A stretch of 64,000 nt of DNA from Muraenolepis orangiensis (GCA_027704905.1 CM051007.1:26465285-26529284); one strand, 5' to 3'; positions 23,735-35,229 are shown, counted from the stretch's first letter. Numbers and translations are program-made. The notes: generated by a model not told the origin, from the letters alone.

Positions 23735-23938
23735 GAGAGGGGGGGGGGGAGATCGGGCCTCGCATCCCCTAATGGATAAAGAAAATGCTTTCATTCAACG
23801 CTTTTTGCTCTTTTCTAAACTTTATAAACTCTGTTTATAGAACAAACATAGAAATCTGTACATTTTATTTATATAAAATATATTTAAAAAAATACTTTGG
23901 GGAAGGTATTCCGTGGCGCACACACACACACACACACA
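23735..23938. repeat. Copy B of the dispersed duplicated segment
   Basis: It matches 5287-5500 (purine-rich start, AT-rich body, then a CA run) but continues beyond the CA run into unique sequence, unlike copy A, which hits the gap. Confidence 0.8.
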
Positions 23939-24101
23939 ATTGCAATCACCTTAATCAAATCAGTGTCCCTTCAAAGTTAAGGCGCCCTCACTCAGCTCAA
24001 CTCAACGAGAAACATTGACTTTGAATTTGTCAGAACTGCTCCACTCTCAGACAAACTTCACACAGACTTGAGAAGTGTCCAAAAGTCTTTGCAGATGAGC
24101 T

Positions 24102-24232
24102 CACTATATTGTCCTCTACATTGAACTACTAGAGGGAGTAGGGAATGAGGGAAGGATTTCACTATTTAGTCCTCTACATTAAACTACTGGAGAGGGAGTA
24201 GGGAAGGATTTCACTATATAGTCCACCACACA
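24102..24232 (+). repeat. Two-copy tandem duplication, about 65 bp unit
   Basis: Two adjacent copies of a segment with GTCCTCTACATTRAACTACT and GGAAGGATTTCACTATWTAGT differ by a few substitutions and indels. Confidence 0.8.
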
Positions 24233-24524
24233 CACCAGTATATCTTGGTCATTGTGTGACTATGCTAGCCGCTATCTTGAGGCCATCCCGCTAACAAAGG
24301 CAAATGCTTAAGAGATCCTCACCGACCAAGGGAGCCTCTCTCTCTCTCTCTCTCTCTCGTCACTCCAAGGGGGAACCTCATCAGTCTGTCAGTGATGGAT
24401 GGAGGTTGGTGGTGGCTGGAGGTGCGGGGTCTCACCCCTGAGTAGGGAGCTCCGGGGAAGGGGAGAAGTTCAGCCCTGATCCCTGGGCTTCCTCCACTCT
24501 GATCGGATAAGATGTCATCACCTA

Positions 24525-25958
24525 TGCCTCCTTTCCACCAAAGCAAGCCTAGTTCTAGCTCTCGGGTGGCGCGAGAGCCGGTTCGCAGTTGGTTCAATTG
24601 GCGAGCCGTCTAAGAACTGGTTTGCGTTTCCACCGACTTTTTCGCCGAGAGAGCCACGTCATGACGTCACTGTTAACGTCTCTGCTTTCCCAGCAACGCT
24701 AGCGCCAACTTCCACAACAGTGGATTACATGATGGATGGAAAAGTGTTGCTCCTGGCTTTCAGGCTACAAACAGCTGCTCGTCTTTAGTGCTATGGACGC
24801 GATTACGTTGAAGCCCCTAACTGTGATAAAGGACTATACTAATAAAATGGACTTGACGTTAGAGCTGCATTAAGAGTACTTAAACAGAAGGGACCATTTG
24901 CCTTTTCTTCTTCAAAACTGTCATCTTGTATTATGTTTCTCGGTTGATATAGCATAATGAAGCGGACATTGTATGAAAAATAGAAATGTTTTATTTAAAA
25001 AAAAAAACATTAAATACACAATATACAGTATAGAGTGCAGTGTAATAAGTCAATGTTAATAAAGCTCCGAGGGGCTGAAGGGCTCCTGTGAGCTGCAGCC
25101 CAGTGGGGCGGTAGCTCCGCATCGCATCGTCGAGGGAAGACGACTCCATAAACAACTAAAACAAATGAAAAGTGCATTAAAACATGACTCCATTACACTT
25201 TACTGTTTTTAGAAAGTAGCATCCTGACGTTATCAAGGTTAATTTTGGCTAACAGAAGCCTAGCAATCATAGCTCCTCATTTCTGATGATAGGAACATAA
25301 CATTGATGTGATAATGAGCAGCTCGCTAAACAGATTATAAATACAAAGCTGGTTGGCAACACAGGAAAGATTTATAAAGTAAAACTTACCAGGACCAGAG
25401 AGACAGCAGCGGATCATCAGTTTGTTATCGATTAGCTCCTCGTATCGTCCAGTTTGTTATCGATTAGCCCGTCGTATCGTCCAGTTTGTTATCGATTAGC
25501 TCCTCGTATCGTCCAGTTTGTTATCGATTAGCCCCTCATATCGTCCAGTTTGTTATCGATTAGCTCCTCGGTCCTGTCCCCCGCTGAAGACATCTCGCGC
25601 TGTAGTTTTTCTAATAGCGGTTTGTTCTAGAAGCTCCTCTAGTTTATTGTGACCTTCTGCCGAGGACAACAACGCAAACAAACGCAGTTTGTCTCGTCCA
25701 CGGACCACTGTCACCTTCACGTCCACTTTTACTGATTTTAAAAATGGCGTAAAAAAACTGAGTTTGTTTTGAGTTTGTCCGATAAGCCCCGCCCCCAGCC
25801 CCTGACGTAGTGGAGCCTAATGGCTAGCCCAGCTTCGAAGTGGAGCCGCAAACGGAGCCAGAAAGTGGCTCCATTGCGGTGGAAACCCAAAGAACTGGTT
25901 CAAGATGACGCGCAAGCTCTGAACCAGCTCTCAAAAACAGCTTGGTGGAAACGAGGCA
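24525..25958. mobile_element. Harbinger-like non-autonomous element (1434 bp)
   Basis: The left end TGCCTCCTTTCCACCAA and the right end TTGGTGGAAACGAGGCA form an imperfect terminal inverted repeat. A 3-bp direct repeat, cta, flanks it at 24522-24524 and 25959-25961. A 3-bp TSD with these ends is typical of PIF/Harbinger. No transposase or Myb-like frame was found inside. A 32-bp tandem array sits at 25418-25569. Confidence 0.7.
25418..25569 (+). repeat. 32-bp tandem repeat, five copies
   Basis: Units begin with CAGTTTGTTATCGATTAGC at 25418, 25450, 25482, 25514 and 25546, exactly 32 bp apart. It lies inside the Harbinger-like element. Confidence 0.95.
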
Positions 25959-26066
25959 CTAGAGACTCACATGAAGGACACACACACACAGGGGGAGGGG
26001 GGGGAGAGAGAGAGTGTCTGATAGAGGAAGAGCAAGAGGAAGATAGTCTTATACAGAGAGCTAGAG

Positions 26067-28718
26067 CATGGCTGCCCAAATTGGGGACCGCTTATATTTG
26101 GCCCGTGCCTTCCCCACTGTCCCGCCATAAACGCTCGGAAGCTCTTGTTGAAAATGATTTAATGGCGCACTACCAAATAATGCCATAGGGTGGCGCTGTT
26201 GAGCTCCAGTCAGCTCCTAGCTATCCGATAACGCCCAAGACCAGTGAGTGAGAGGATTCAAGGATGGAGCGTAGTAGGCTGTGGCACACAGACAAACGAA
26301 AATTTAAAAAGACTTGGGAGCAGGATTATTTTTTTACTGAGGTAGATTCAAATGCAGTGTGTCTGGTTTGTAAGCAGAGGGTCGCTGTTTCAAAAGAATA
26401 CAACATTCGCCGTCACTATCTAACTAAGCATGCGGCTGAGTTCGCAAAGTACACTGGAGAACATCGCAAGGTCAAGTTAGCAGACTTGCTAACAAAGCTA
26501 ACCACCCAGCAGCGAACTCTACTTCAGCCGTCGACTGCACAAGAAAATGCCACTCGGGCTAGTTATCGCATCAGCAATGCAATCGTGAGAAGTGGGCGAG
26601 CTTTTGCAGCGGGTGATTTCGTCAAGGAGTGTTTGACAATTGCTGCCCAAGATGTGTGTCCAAATCAGATGCGTGTATTTTCTCAAATAAGCCTGTCACG
26701 GAACACTGTCACCCGCCGCGTCGAGGACATGGCCGAAGACGTTCGAGGTCAGATAGCCCAAAGAGCAAGTCACTTTTCTGCCTTCTCCATTGCGTGCGAT
26801 GAAAGCACCGACGTGTCCGACTCAGCACAGTTGCTGGTGTTTTTGCGAGGCGTCAATGAGGACTTTGAAGTGTGTCAAGAACTAGCGGGGCTTGAAACAT
26901 TGAAAGGGACAACAAAAGGTGTCGATATTTTTATGGCAGTGGAGCGAGTTATGGACAAGAACGATTTGAAGTGGGAAACCCTATCTGGCATCACGACTGA
27001 TGGAGCCCCCGCCATGGTCGGTAAGCGAGCAGGGCTAACTGCACTTGTGTCGGACAAGGTCTCCGAGTTTGGTGGCTCGATTTTAAAGTACCATTGTATT
27101 TTGCATCAGGAGCAACTGTGCGCTAAAAACATGGGCTTGAAAAACGTAATGCAGGATGTCGTCGCCATTGTCAACAATATTCGCTCGAAGGCCCTCTCAC
27201 ACCGTCAATTCAAAGCTCTGCTTGATGAGATGGATGCCCAGTATGGTGATGTATTGTACCATCAGGAGGTGCGGTGGTTGAGCCGTGGGAAAGTTTTGCG
27301 GCGTTTCTTTGATCTGCGCGAGGAAATAAGGGAGTTTCAAGCCACGAAGACGAACAACATCCAAGTGCCCACGGACAGTCACTGGCTTGCAGACCTGGCT
27401 TTTCTTGTGGACATCACAGAGCTGCTGAATATCCTCAATCTTCAGCTCCAAGGGAGAGACCAGATGATCACGCAGATGTATGACCATGTCAAAGCCTTCA
27501 AGCAAAAGCTCCAGCTGCTTAGCAGACATCTTTCAACAGGTGAGATCTAACTTTAATATTTTATTGAACATAAAACAATGTATTACGCTTGTTGTCACAA
27601 CCATGCTATCATAGATATATTGTTTGTGATGCATGTATACTTTGTGTTGGTGGAAAATAGATGTTCTTTTTAAAACCAGGCATTAAATCCAAAACAGTAG
27701 TTGTATTGCTTTTCATAGTCTACTGCAGCCATAAACAAAACAAAATATATCCCCTGCCCACCATTTGATTGATGATTGGTATTTCATTTAATGAACAACC
27801 TTGCATCTTACATTGCTGCTTTTGTCTTTGTGTCTGTATTTTCAGGAAATTTGGCACATTTCCCCAGCCTCAGAGAAGTTGGGTTGATGGAGGAAGACAC
27901 ACCAAAATACCTCGACATTCTCAACAATCTTGAGGTGGAGTTTGACCATCGCTTTGAAGATTTTCGTGGAAATACAACAGCATTTGAGCTGTTTGCTCAA
28001 CCTTTTTCTGTGAATGTGGATGCAGTCAGTGAGGAGCTTCAAATGGAACTTTTGGAACTTCAGTCTGATTCAGACCTCCATAACAGGTTCAGAGAGCTTT
28101 CCTTACAAGACTTTTACAGGTCTATTCCCGCACACAGATATGGCAAGATCCGCAAACATGCCCAGGTTATGTTATCCCTCTTTGGAAGTACTTATGTCTG
28201 TGAGCAGGCTTTCAGCCTTATGAATCTTAACAAGTCCAAACTGAGGAATGCTTTATCTGACACTCACCTACATGACATTCTCACTTTGTCAGTTAGTCAG
28301 CTTGAACCTGATATTGAGAGGCTTTTAAAAACCAAGAACAGGCTTCATGTTTCCCACTGATTGGACTACTACAGGCAGAATAGACATTGTGTCACCTGGG
28401 AGTATGGTAGGCCCAAGGACTGGTAATGTTCCATACCTGTCCACAAATATTTCATAGTGCTTCAGTTATTTGTTTAATTTAAAGAAGCCAGATCGATGTT
28501 ATGTAATTTTATTGACCTAAATGTGAAGCACAATAAACAGTGCCATTCATTTTTCAAAATGACTTTGTGATAGTGTTTATTTTGCACACGTATGCTTAAC
28601 GTACTGCACTCATATATTTACCGCACACTTAATGTACTGCAAAATTATCATTTTGGCCCTCGGCCCTCCCCTCACGTTCAATTTTGGCCCTCCATCGGGA
28701 AGTATTTGGGCACCCCTG
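26067..28718 (+). mobile_element. hAT-2 element (2652 bp), apparently intact
   Basis: Ends CATGGCTGCCCAAAT and ATTTGGGCACCCCTG are inverted repeats with two mismatches. A perfect 8-bp TSD, agctagag, lies at 26059-26066 and 28719-28726. It carries an uninterrupted two-exon transposase. The single left-end change (CATGG for CAGGG) is the only obvious defect. Confidence 0.93.
26264..28360 (+). CDS. hAT-2 transposase, two exons
   Basis: Cut-and-paste DNA transposase of the hAT superfamily, expected to act in the nucleus on the element's ends. Exon 1 is 26264-27539 and exon 2 is 27846-28360; the intron (27540-27845, 306 nt) has GT and AG ends and joins the frame exactly, giving 596 residues with no stop. 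A BED-type finger spans residues about 33-56 (CLVCKQ...RRHYLTKH). Catalytic Asp residues are at 179 (ACDESTD) and 246 (TTDGAPAMVG). The hAT block HCILHQEQLCAK and EVRWLSRGKVLRRFF follow. The catalytic Glu is in VCEQAFSLM at about residue 545, followed by the dimerisation end. If unspliced, a stop lies two codons into the intron and the Glu is lost. Related fish proteins are often called GTF2IRD2-like; this copy is flanked by its own TIRs, so it is a transposon gene and not a host gene. Confidence 0.9.
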
Positions 28719-28726
28719 AGCTAGAG

Positions 28727-29105
28727 AGTGTGATGGAGGAAGAGAGAGGGAGATAGTGTGATAAAGAGAGTTAGAGATTGTGATAGAGAGAGAGAGAAAG
28801 AGTGAGAGAGAGAGAAAGAGAGTGTGTGATAGAGCGTGAGATAGATGAAAAACTATTTTAACGAAGGGAAAAGACAAAAAAAAACATTGCTAACCAACCC
28901 CCATCACTAACCCCCATCACTTACTTACCCCCATCAGTAACTAACCCCCCTCGCTAACTAACCCCCACCACTAACTAACCCCCATCACTTACCCAACGCT
29001 AACCAACCCCCATCGCTAACCAATCGCCAGGGAATCCTAGCTTGTGAGCGTATCACACCTGGCAGGAGGCATGTTAGCTTCCTGAGTGCTGGCTTAATTT
29101 TCGTT
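28727..29105. repeat. GA-rich tract and CCCCCATCACTAA repeats
   Basis: 28727-28845 is GAGAGA-rich. 28891-29027 repeats a unit like TAACCCCCATCACTAAC about nine times. The C5 runs on the plus strand put regularly spaced G runs on the minus strand. Confidence 0.85.
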
Positions 29106-29109
29106 GTGT

Positions 29110-29332
29110 TGTTAATCACGGCCTTCACAAGGTCAGCCTGGACGCCCAGGCATAAGTACATAAGATACTTATGTAATGTGTATAAGCACAGAGATCGACA
29201 AGCCTGTTCATTTGAGACTTGTTTGTTTATTCAGGCCGGTGCGGAACTGCAGGTACGGCAGGCACAGAGGGACAAACTAGACTGTGCCTACGGAAGCCCA
29301 TAATGCAATAGGCAAAGTCACAATACATTACA
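29110..29332 (-). repeat. 3' LTR of the Gypsy element
   Basis: The 223-bp segment reads TGTAATG...ATTAACA on the minus strand (TG...CA), is preceded by a purine-rich tract GAAGAAGGGAGA, and contains an AATAAA signal followed by a CAAACAAG stretch. No second copy is found at the other end of the element. Confidence 0.7.
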
Positions 29333-29724
29333 TCTCCCTTCTTCAGCAAAGAAGGCTATTAGTGCAAATAGTATTGTCGCAGGCTATAAACACAATAATA
29401 CATTTATACATCCTGTCAGCCCTGTCAATGTCCATGTTCAACAACATAACCAACAATGTCGGTAAAGTTAACTACACATAACTGAAGTCCTAATACTGAC
29501 TTGGAAGGAGAGGTTACTAGCACATCACTTCCATCAGGCATCTTTACCACGCCTGTCCCTGACTGTTCAATTGACTTCAGTTATTTATAAAAATTACAAA
29601 GTCAGTCTATCAGGGGGTTTCACAACTCTGCCCCGTCTGGTAGTATACAGTTTACCTGGCTGGGCTTGTGCAGACCTCGGTGGCTCCCCACGTGGCGAAG
29701 GGCGCGGTTCTGGATGGTCTAGAG

Positions 29725-32551
29725 CAGGGGTGTCAAACATACGGCCCGCGGGCCGGAACCGGCCCCCAAGGAGGTTCGATCAGGCCCGCAGGATAATTTG
29801 AAAGTGGAAAAAATGCATAAAAGACATGGAATTAATATTTTTAATTCGCTGCAATTCATGGATTATCCGCTAAGGGGCGCACTCTTTCCATCAGAGTAGA
29901 AGACAAGCCGCATCACTGAGACAGACTGAAAACAGCAGACGGTATCAATGCGCCATCTGCTGCTTGTTACGACGTTGTTAATACCTTGGTCTCTACCTCT
30001 CCGCTACACCCTCATTAGCCAAAATGTCGTTATCCAAACGGAGAAAAGTAGTGTATCGAGTGTAGAAGTTTCAAAGAAAAATGGACCACGTCCTTTTTAT
30101 TTACAGAGATGCACGGAAAACCTTTGTGCTTGGTGTGTTTGCAACAAGTTTCGGTATTGAAGGAATATAATATTCGACGCCACTACGAGACTCATCACAG
30201 CGAAAAACATGACGGCTTGCAAGGACAACTGAGAAGAGATAAGATTAACGAATTGCTGGCGGGTCTGAGGAAACAGCAGTCAACTTTCATCCAGAGCCGA
30301 GAAGTCAGTGAAGCAGCGGTAAAAGCCAGCTACCTAATTGCTAGCGAAATAGCATTAGCATCGAAGCCGTATTCCGACGGTGACTTTGTTAAACGATGCA
30401 TGATGAAGGCGGCTGAACTTGTATGTCCCGAGAAGCGACAAGCTTTTGCCAATATTAGCCTGACGAGGAATACTATAGCAGAGAGGATTTCGGAACTATC
30501 GGCAGATTTAGACAGTCAATTGAAACAGAGAGTCAAGTCATTTATTGCATTTTCCGTGGCAATTGACGAGAGCACTGACATCACAGACGTGGCCCAACTG
30601 GCCATATTTATTCGAGGAGTTGATGAGACATTGACTGTTACTGAAGAGTTTCTTGAGTTGGTGCCAATGATGGACACCACAACAGCCGAGGACATTTTCG
30701 GCTCTGTCGTTGCTGCATTGGACAGAGTTGGAGTGGACTGGTCCCGCGCTGTCAGCCTGGCTACAGACGGCGCGCCATCCATGGTCGGAAAGAAAGCAGG
30801 TGTCGCGACAAAGTTCAAAGACAAAGTACAAGCCCTTAATGGAGGAGATCGTTTCTGGACATTTCACTGTATTTTGCACCAGGAGGCATTGTGTTGCAAG
30901 TCGCTGAAAATGGACCACGTCATGGAGGTGGTTGTTCGCACTGTAAATTTCATCCGGTCCAGAGGTCTGAACCATCGTCAGTTTGACAAACTTCTCAGCG
31001 ACAGCAACATTACCCACAGCCTGCCATACCACACTGAAGTGAGATGGTTAAGCCGAGGCGCTGTGCTGAGGCATTTCTTTGATCTACGAGAGGAAATCAG
31101 ACAGTTCATGGAGAAAAAAGGAAAACCGGTGTTGGAATTACAATCTCAGGAATGGCTACGGGACCTTGCATTCTTGGTTGATATTACTGAACACTTGAAC
31201 AATCTGAACAAAATGTTGCAAGGCCGCAAAAAAGTTGTCACACAGTTTTCTGACAACATACATGCATTTAAGTTGAAGCTGACTTTGTGGGAGATGCAAC
31301 TGGCAAATGGCAACCCTGCTCATTTCCCCTGTCTGAGAGATGTGTGTGTGACCAGACCTGATGCGGACATGAAACTGTACAAAGACAAAATTGCAGGACT
31401 ACTGCGGGAGTTTGAGAAACGTTTTCAGGTATTTGGTGAACTTGAGACAGAATTTTCAGTTTTTCGCTCACCTTTCACAGTTAAAGCTTCTGATCTGCCG
31501 GTCGAAATTCAGCTAGAGATAATTGATTTGCAGTGTGATGCAGATTTGAAGGGCAAATTTGCCTCTGTAGGTCTGGACAGATTTTATCAGTATCTACTAC
31601 CAGGGTACCCCAAATTAACAGCCCTGGCTGCTAAAATTTTGTGCATGTTTGGGACAACCTACCTTTGTGAACAAATTTTCTCAGTGATGAATATCAATAA
31701 AACAAAAATGCGTTCAAGGCTCACAAACAAACACTTAAATGACATTCTGAAAGTGACAGCTAGTCAGGACATGACACCTGGTGTTGATGCACTTGTACAG
31801 GCCAAAAGATGCCAAGTTTCAGGAAAAAATACAAGTCCAGACTAGACTAACACCTTTAAAATGCTGCCTTAGATACTGTTTGCATTGAAAGAATACAGCT
31901 CTGTGAAGATGAATCCTTACTGTGGTGATTTAAAAAATGTGCACTTTAATGTTAGTCAGCAGCTTCAAAACAAAAGTTGTGTGATGGAATTCTACTGTTC
32001 ATACAACTCCATAAATGTTCAGTATGTATTGTATGTGTATGTATGTTTCATGTATGAAGTTTACAGATTTACAGGACAGGCGAACACTTTCTTCATTACA
32101 CATTTAAAATCACTCTCCTTAGTTTGTAAGGTGTACGCAGGGATTACATTTAGATTTTATATGCGTATGTGTAAGTGGTTTAAAAATTCCTTTCTTTAAA
32201 AGTCTCATTTAATCTTAAAGTGCATTACTATATTTTTCAGTACCAATTAAAGTTTTGTGCCTTTGTACAATCAGTGGGATCAGTTGCAATGCATATTTGT
32301 GAATGATAAAAGTAAATTGCACATTTGTCTAAGGAAATATGAGGTGTTTCATGAAATGTTTTGTAAAAGGATAGTTCATTAAATTTCAATATTTTCCTAA
32401 TGTTCTTGTGCTTCTTTACACCAAAACAAAGGAAAGACATGATATTTTGGTTATTTATAGCAGAGTATGGTATAATTTTAATGGTCCGGCCCACTTGACA
32501 TCTCCCTAGGCCGTATGTGGCCCACGATGCGAAATGAGTTTGACACCCCTG
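29725..32551 (+). mobile_element. hAT-3 element (2827 bp) inserted in Gypsy pol
   Basis: Ends CAGGGGTGTCAAAC and GTTTGACACCCCTG are perfect inverted repeats. The perfect 8-bp TSD gtctagag is at 29717-29724 and 32552-32559. Inside is a long transposase frame. The insertion is younger than the Gypsy copy. Confidence 0.95.
30109..31845 (+). CDS. hAT-3 transposase, N-terminus frameshifted
   Basis: A 578-aa frame beginning inside the BED finger region (CLVCLQQVSVLKEYNIRRHY). The family's usual start codon is probably ATG at 30024, which gives a short basic peptide typical of the family, but a one-base shift near 30055 breaks it from the main frame. The main frame has IDESTDITD near residue 153, ATDGAPSMVG, HCILHQEALCCKSL, EVRWLSRGAVLRHFF, and LCEQIFSVMN in the dimerisation end. 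It is intronless at the position where hAT-2 has its intron. Translation from the ATG at 30109 would still keep the zinc-binding and catalytic residues, so function is not excluded. Expected role: hAT transposition. Confidence 0.85.
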   Translation: MHGKPLCLVCLQQVSVLKEYNIRRHYETHHSEKHDGLQGQLRRDKINELLAGLRKQQSTFIQSREVSEAAVKASYLIASEIALASKPYSDGDFVKRCMMKAAELVCPEKRQAFANISLTRNTIAERISELSADLDSQLKQRVKSFIAFSVAIDESTDITDVAQLAIFIRGVDETLTVTEEFLELVPMMDTTTAEDIFGSVVAALDRVGVDWSRAVSLATDGAPSMVGKKAGVATKFKDKVQALNGGDRFWTFHCILHQEALCCKSLKMDHVMEVVVRTVNFIRSRGLNHRQFDKLLSDSNITHSLPYHTEVRWLSRGAVLRHFFDLREEIRQFMEKKGKPVLELQSQEWLRDLAFLVDITEHLNNLNKMLQGRKKVVTQFSDNIHAFKLKLTLWEMQLANGNPAHFPCLRDVCVTRPDADMKLYKDKIAGLLREFEKRFQVFGELETEFSVFRSPFTVKASDLPVEIQLEIIDLQCDADLKGKFASVGLDRFYQYLLPGYPKLTALAAKILCMFGTTYLCEQIFSVMNINKTKMRSRLTNKHLNDILKVTASQDMTPGVDALVQAKRCQVSGKNTSPD

Positions 32552-32559
32552 GTCTAGAG

Positions 32560-32649
32560 GTTGCGTCGGCGTCGCCGGTACTGCATCAGGTCGCGTCGGC
32601 ATCGCCGGTAGTGCATCAGGCCGCGTCGGCATCGCCGGTACTGCATCAG
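32560..32649 (-). repeat. 30-bp coding minisatellite in Gypsy pol tail
   Basis: Three 30-bp units (GTCGGCATCGCCGGTACTGC core) code on the minus strand for a 10-residue repeat of the form RPDAVPAMPT. The length is a multiple of three, so copy-number change would keep the frame. Confidence 0.85.
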
Positions 32650-32705
32650 GTGGTTCGGTCCAAGGCTGGTTGAGAGGCTTGTTGAACATCTCCTGGCACG
32701 ACCGG

Positions 32706-33754
32706 TTAGCGGCTGGAGTGCTGGTGCGAAGGTGCAGACTGTTGCGGCGGAACTGCTTGCCTCCACTCTCCACAACGTAAGATCGTGGAGCGCTGTGCGG
32801 TTGAAGTATGACTCCAGGGGTCCATCTGCGATTCCCAGGATACGGTGCCTTCATCTCCCGGCTGCAAGGCAGTGCGAGGCTTAGCTGCTCTCTTGCGGTC
32901 GTAGTAGAACTTCTGTGTGTCCTTTTTCTTGTCGAGCAGGCGCTTGACTTTTAGGGTGTCATAGGCCATGGATGCGAGTAGCGCACGAGTAGCAGGCAGT
33001 TTGTTGCGAGGCCTTCTGCCCATGAGCAGTTGAGCTGGTGACAGGCCTACGGACTCCAGTGGAGTGGTTCTGTAATCTAGTAGTGCAAGGGGTTTGTCTG
33101 ACGCTTTACTCCAAAGCCTCTTGACTGTTTGCACTGCACGCTCTGCTTCACCATTAGAGTGCGGCGTGTGTGGTGATGATGTTTTGTGCAGTATGCTGTA
33201 ACTCTTGCAGAACTCTTTGAATTCCTCTGACGAATATTGGGGTCCACCATCTGTTCGAAGAATGGATGGAATTCTGTGTCTGGCAAACAGCCTTCAGAGC
33301 CTCTATTGTAGTTCTGCTGCGCAGGTCTTTCAGCTCATCTACTTTGATGTACTTTGAGTAGTAATCCACTAACAGTATGTAGTGTTTACCTTCAAACTCA
33401 AACAGGTCTGAGGCCACCTCCTCGAATGGTAGCTCTGGTGTTTGTCGGTATGAGCGGCTCTCTGGGAAGTTTGTTTTGGATCTCAGCACACTTGCAGCAA
33501 TTTCTGACCATGTTCTCAATTTCAGCACTCATGCCTGGCCAGTATAGGACATCCCGAGCTAGCTGCTTGCTCTTCACTATTCCTAGATGAGATTGATGTA
33601 TGAGCTTCAACATGTCTGCTTGCATGGTGTGAGGCACCACAATGCGCAGGCCCTTGTACACTATGCCATTAGACACAGCTAGTTGGCTTATTGAGTCCCA
33701 GTATGGTTGAACAGGAATGGGCACTGGAGAAGGCTTAACTCCTCTTTTGAGCAT
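32706..33754 (-). pseudogene. Gypsy integrase region, several frameshifts
   Basis: Reading from 33754 downward: the HHCC finger with HQSHLGIVKSKQLARDVLYW and CCKCAEIQNK; then the core with VASDLFEF (first Asp) and LLVDYYSKYI; the second Asp in a TDGG-type motif near 33245, and the Glu region NGEAERAVQTV near 33135, each in a different frame; then TTPLESVGLSPAQLLMGR. Frame changes are visible near 33470, 33285 and 33150. It would insert the cDNA but is not functional here. Confidence 0.85.
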
Positions 33755-35229
33755 TCTTGCAGTTCTGTGTATTTCTGCTCACTCACTGACACAAAGTTGA
33801 GCATGGAGACACACTCTAGGCTACCTGCGTCTGGTGTGCTGTCCTCCAGCTGTGCTCTGGACAAGGTGTCAGGCAGCTCCATGTCCTTTCCTCTTCTGTA
33901 CTTGACTGAGATGTCATACCACTGTAGTCGCAGGCGCATTCTCTGGATGCGCATAGGAGTAGACGGCAGCGGCTTCCTGTAGATGTCCTCGAGCGGCTTG
34001 TGGTCATTGTATATTGTGACGTGTTTCCCAAATATATAATGGTGAAACTTAATGCAGGCATGAACAATGGAGAGCATTTCCTTCTCAATTTGCGCATAGC
34101 GCGTCTCTGCATCGGTCACTGATCTGGACGAGAAGGCGACAGGCTGATTGTCCTGCAGTAACACTGCTCCCAGTCCCATGCTGCTGGCGTCACTGTATAT
34201 CTCTACAGGCTTGGCTACGTCATAGTACTTAAGCACCGGAGGGTGCGTACATAGCTGCCTGAGCTCGTCAAACGCTTGTTGTTGTGCTGGCTGCCATCTG
34301 AACTCGACGTCGCTCTTCAGGAGCTGTCGCAGTGGAGCGTCTACCTCACTTAAGTTTGGAATGAACTTTGACAGGTACGTTACAAAACCTAGGAAACGGC
34401 AGACACCGTCCTTGTCTGTTGGCGGTGGCATGCACCTTACTGCTTGTTTTTTCGCAGGGTCAGGCTTCAGACCATCGGCTGTAATCAGGTGACCCACATA
34501 TGGCACTGTTGACTGACGAATGTGACACTTGTAAAAGTTAAGCTTTAGATTGTAGCTCGTGGCTCTCTCGACTACTTTGCAGAGTATTGCGTCGTGCTCT
34601 TTCATTGTGGGTGCTGCTATCAGAATGTCATCCATGACACCTGTGGCTCCATTAATTCCTTCTAGCATCTGATCCATGATGCGCTGGAATATTTCAGGTG
34701 CACATTTGATCCCGAAGGGCAGTCTCAGCCATCTGAACCTCCCCATTGGAGTGTTGAAGGTTGTGAGAAAGGATGATGCTTCATCCAGCTCTATCTGGAG
34801 GAACCCGGATTTAGCATCTAAGACTGAGAATACTTTTGCACCTGGTATGGTGGAAATCACTTCTATGGTGCGCATTGGGTGATGTTCCCTTTTGACTGCT
34901 TTGTTCAGGTCACTTGGATCTATGCAGATTCTTATCTTGTCTTTGCGTGTGACAACTACCATAGAACTGACCCACTCTGTGGGCTTGTGCACCTTCGTGA
35001 TGTGACCATCTCTCACCATCTCAGTCAGTTTATCCAGTATATTTTCTCTGAGTGCTGCCAGTTGCCGGCGTACTGGATGCACAACACCCTTTGCGTCTGG
35101 ATCAATCTTAATTGTGTATTTAACTGGCAAAGTCCCTGTAGTGCGTGCCAGCTCTGGAAAATCACTCAGGCCCATGGGTACATTTGGTGTCAGTGTGGTG
35201 TCATTAGCAGTGCTCACTTTTGACACCAT
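33688..35229 (-). pseudogene. Gypsy reverse transcriptase and RNase H
   Basis: A 513-aa frame. RT motifs in order: the RICIDPSDLNKAV palm entry, FSVLDAKSGFLQIELD with catalytic Asp, LPFGIKCAPEIFQRIMDQML, and GVMDDILIA (VMDD in place of the usual YMDD/YVDD). A connection segment is followed by the RNase H domain: IYSDASSMGLGAVL with catalytic Asp, YAQIEKEMLSIV with Glu, and YNDHKPL. The frame ends with the start of the integrase linker. A one-base shift near 35230 separates it from protease. The parent was probably active, but this copy is not continuous. Confidence 0.9.

Larger units (their letters stand above)
29594..32705 (-). pseudogene. C-terminal tail of Gypsy pol, interrupted by hAT-3
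   Basis: Two pieces of one reading frame flank hAT-3: 32552-32705 on the right and 29594-29724 on the left. Removing hAT-3 and one TSD copy leaves the frame continuous through to a stop at 29594-29596. The last residues (RRGRVVKPPDRLTL) match the basic pattern at the end of Gypsy integrase proteins. The tail is Pro-rich and holds a 10-residue repeat. Confidence 0.85.
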
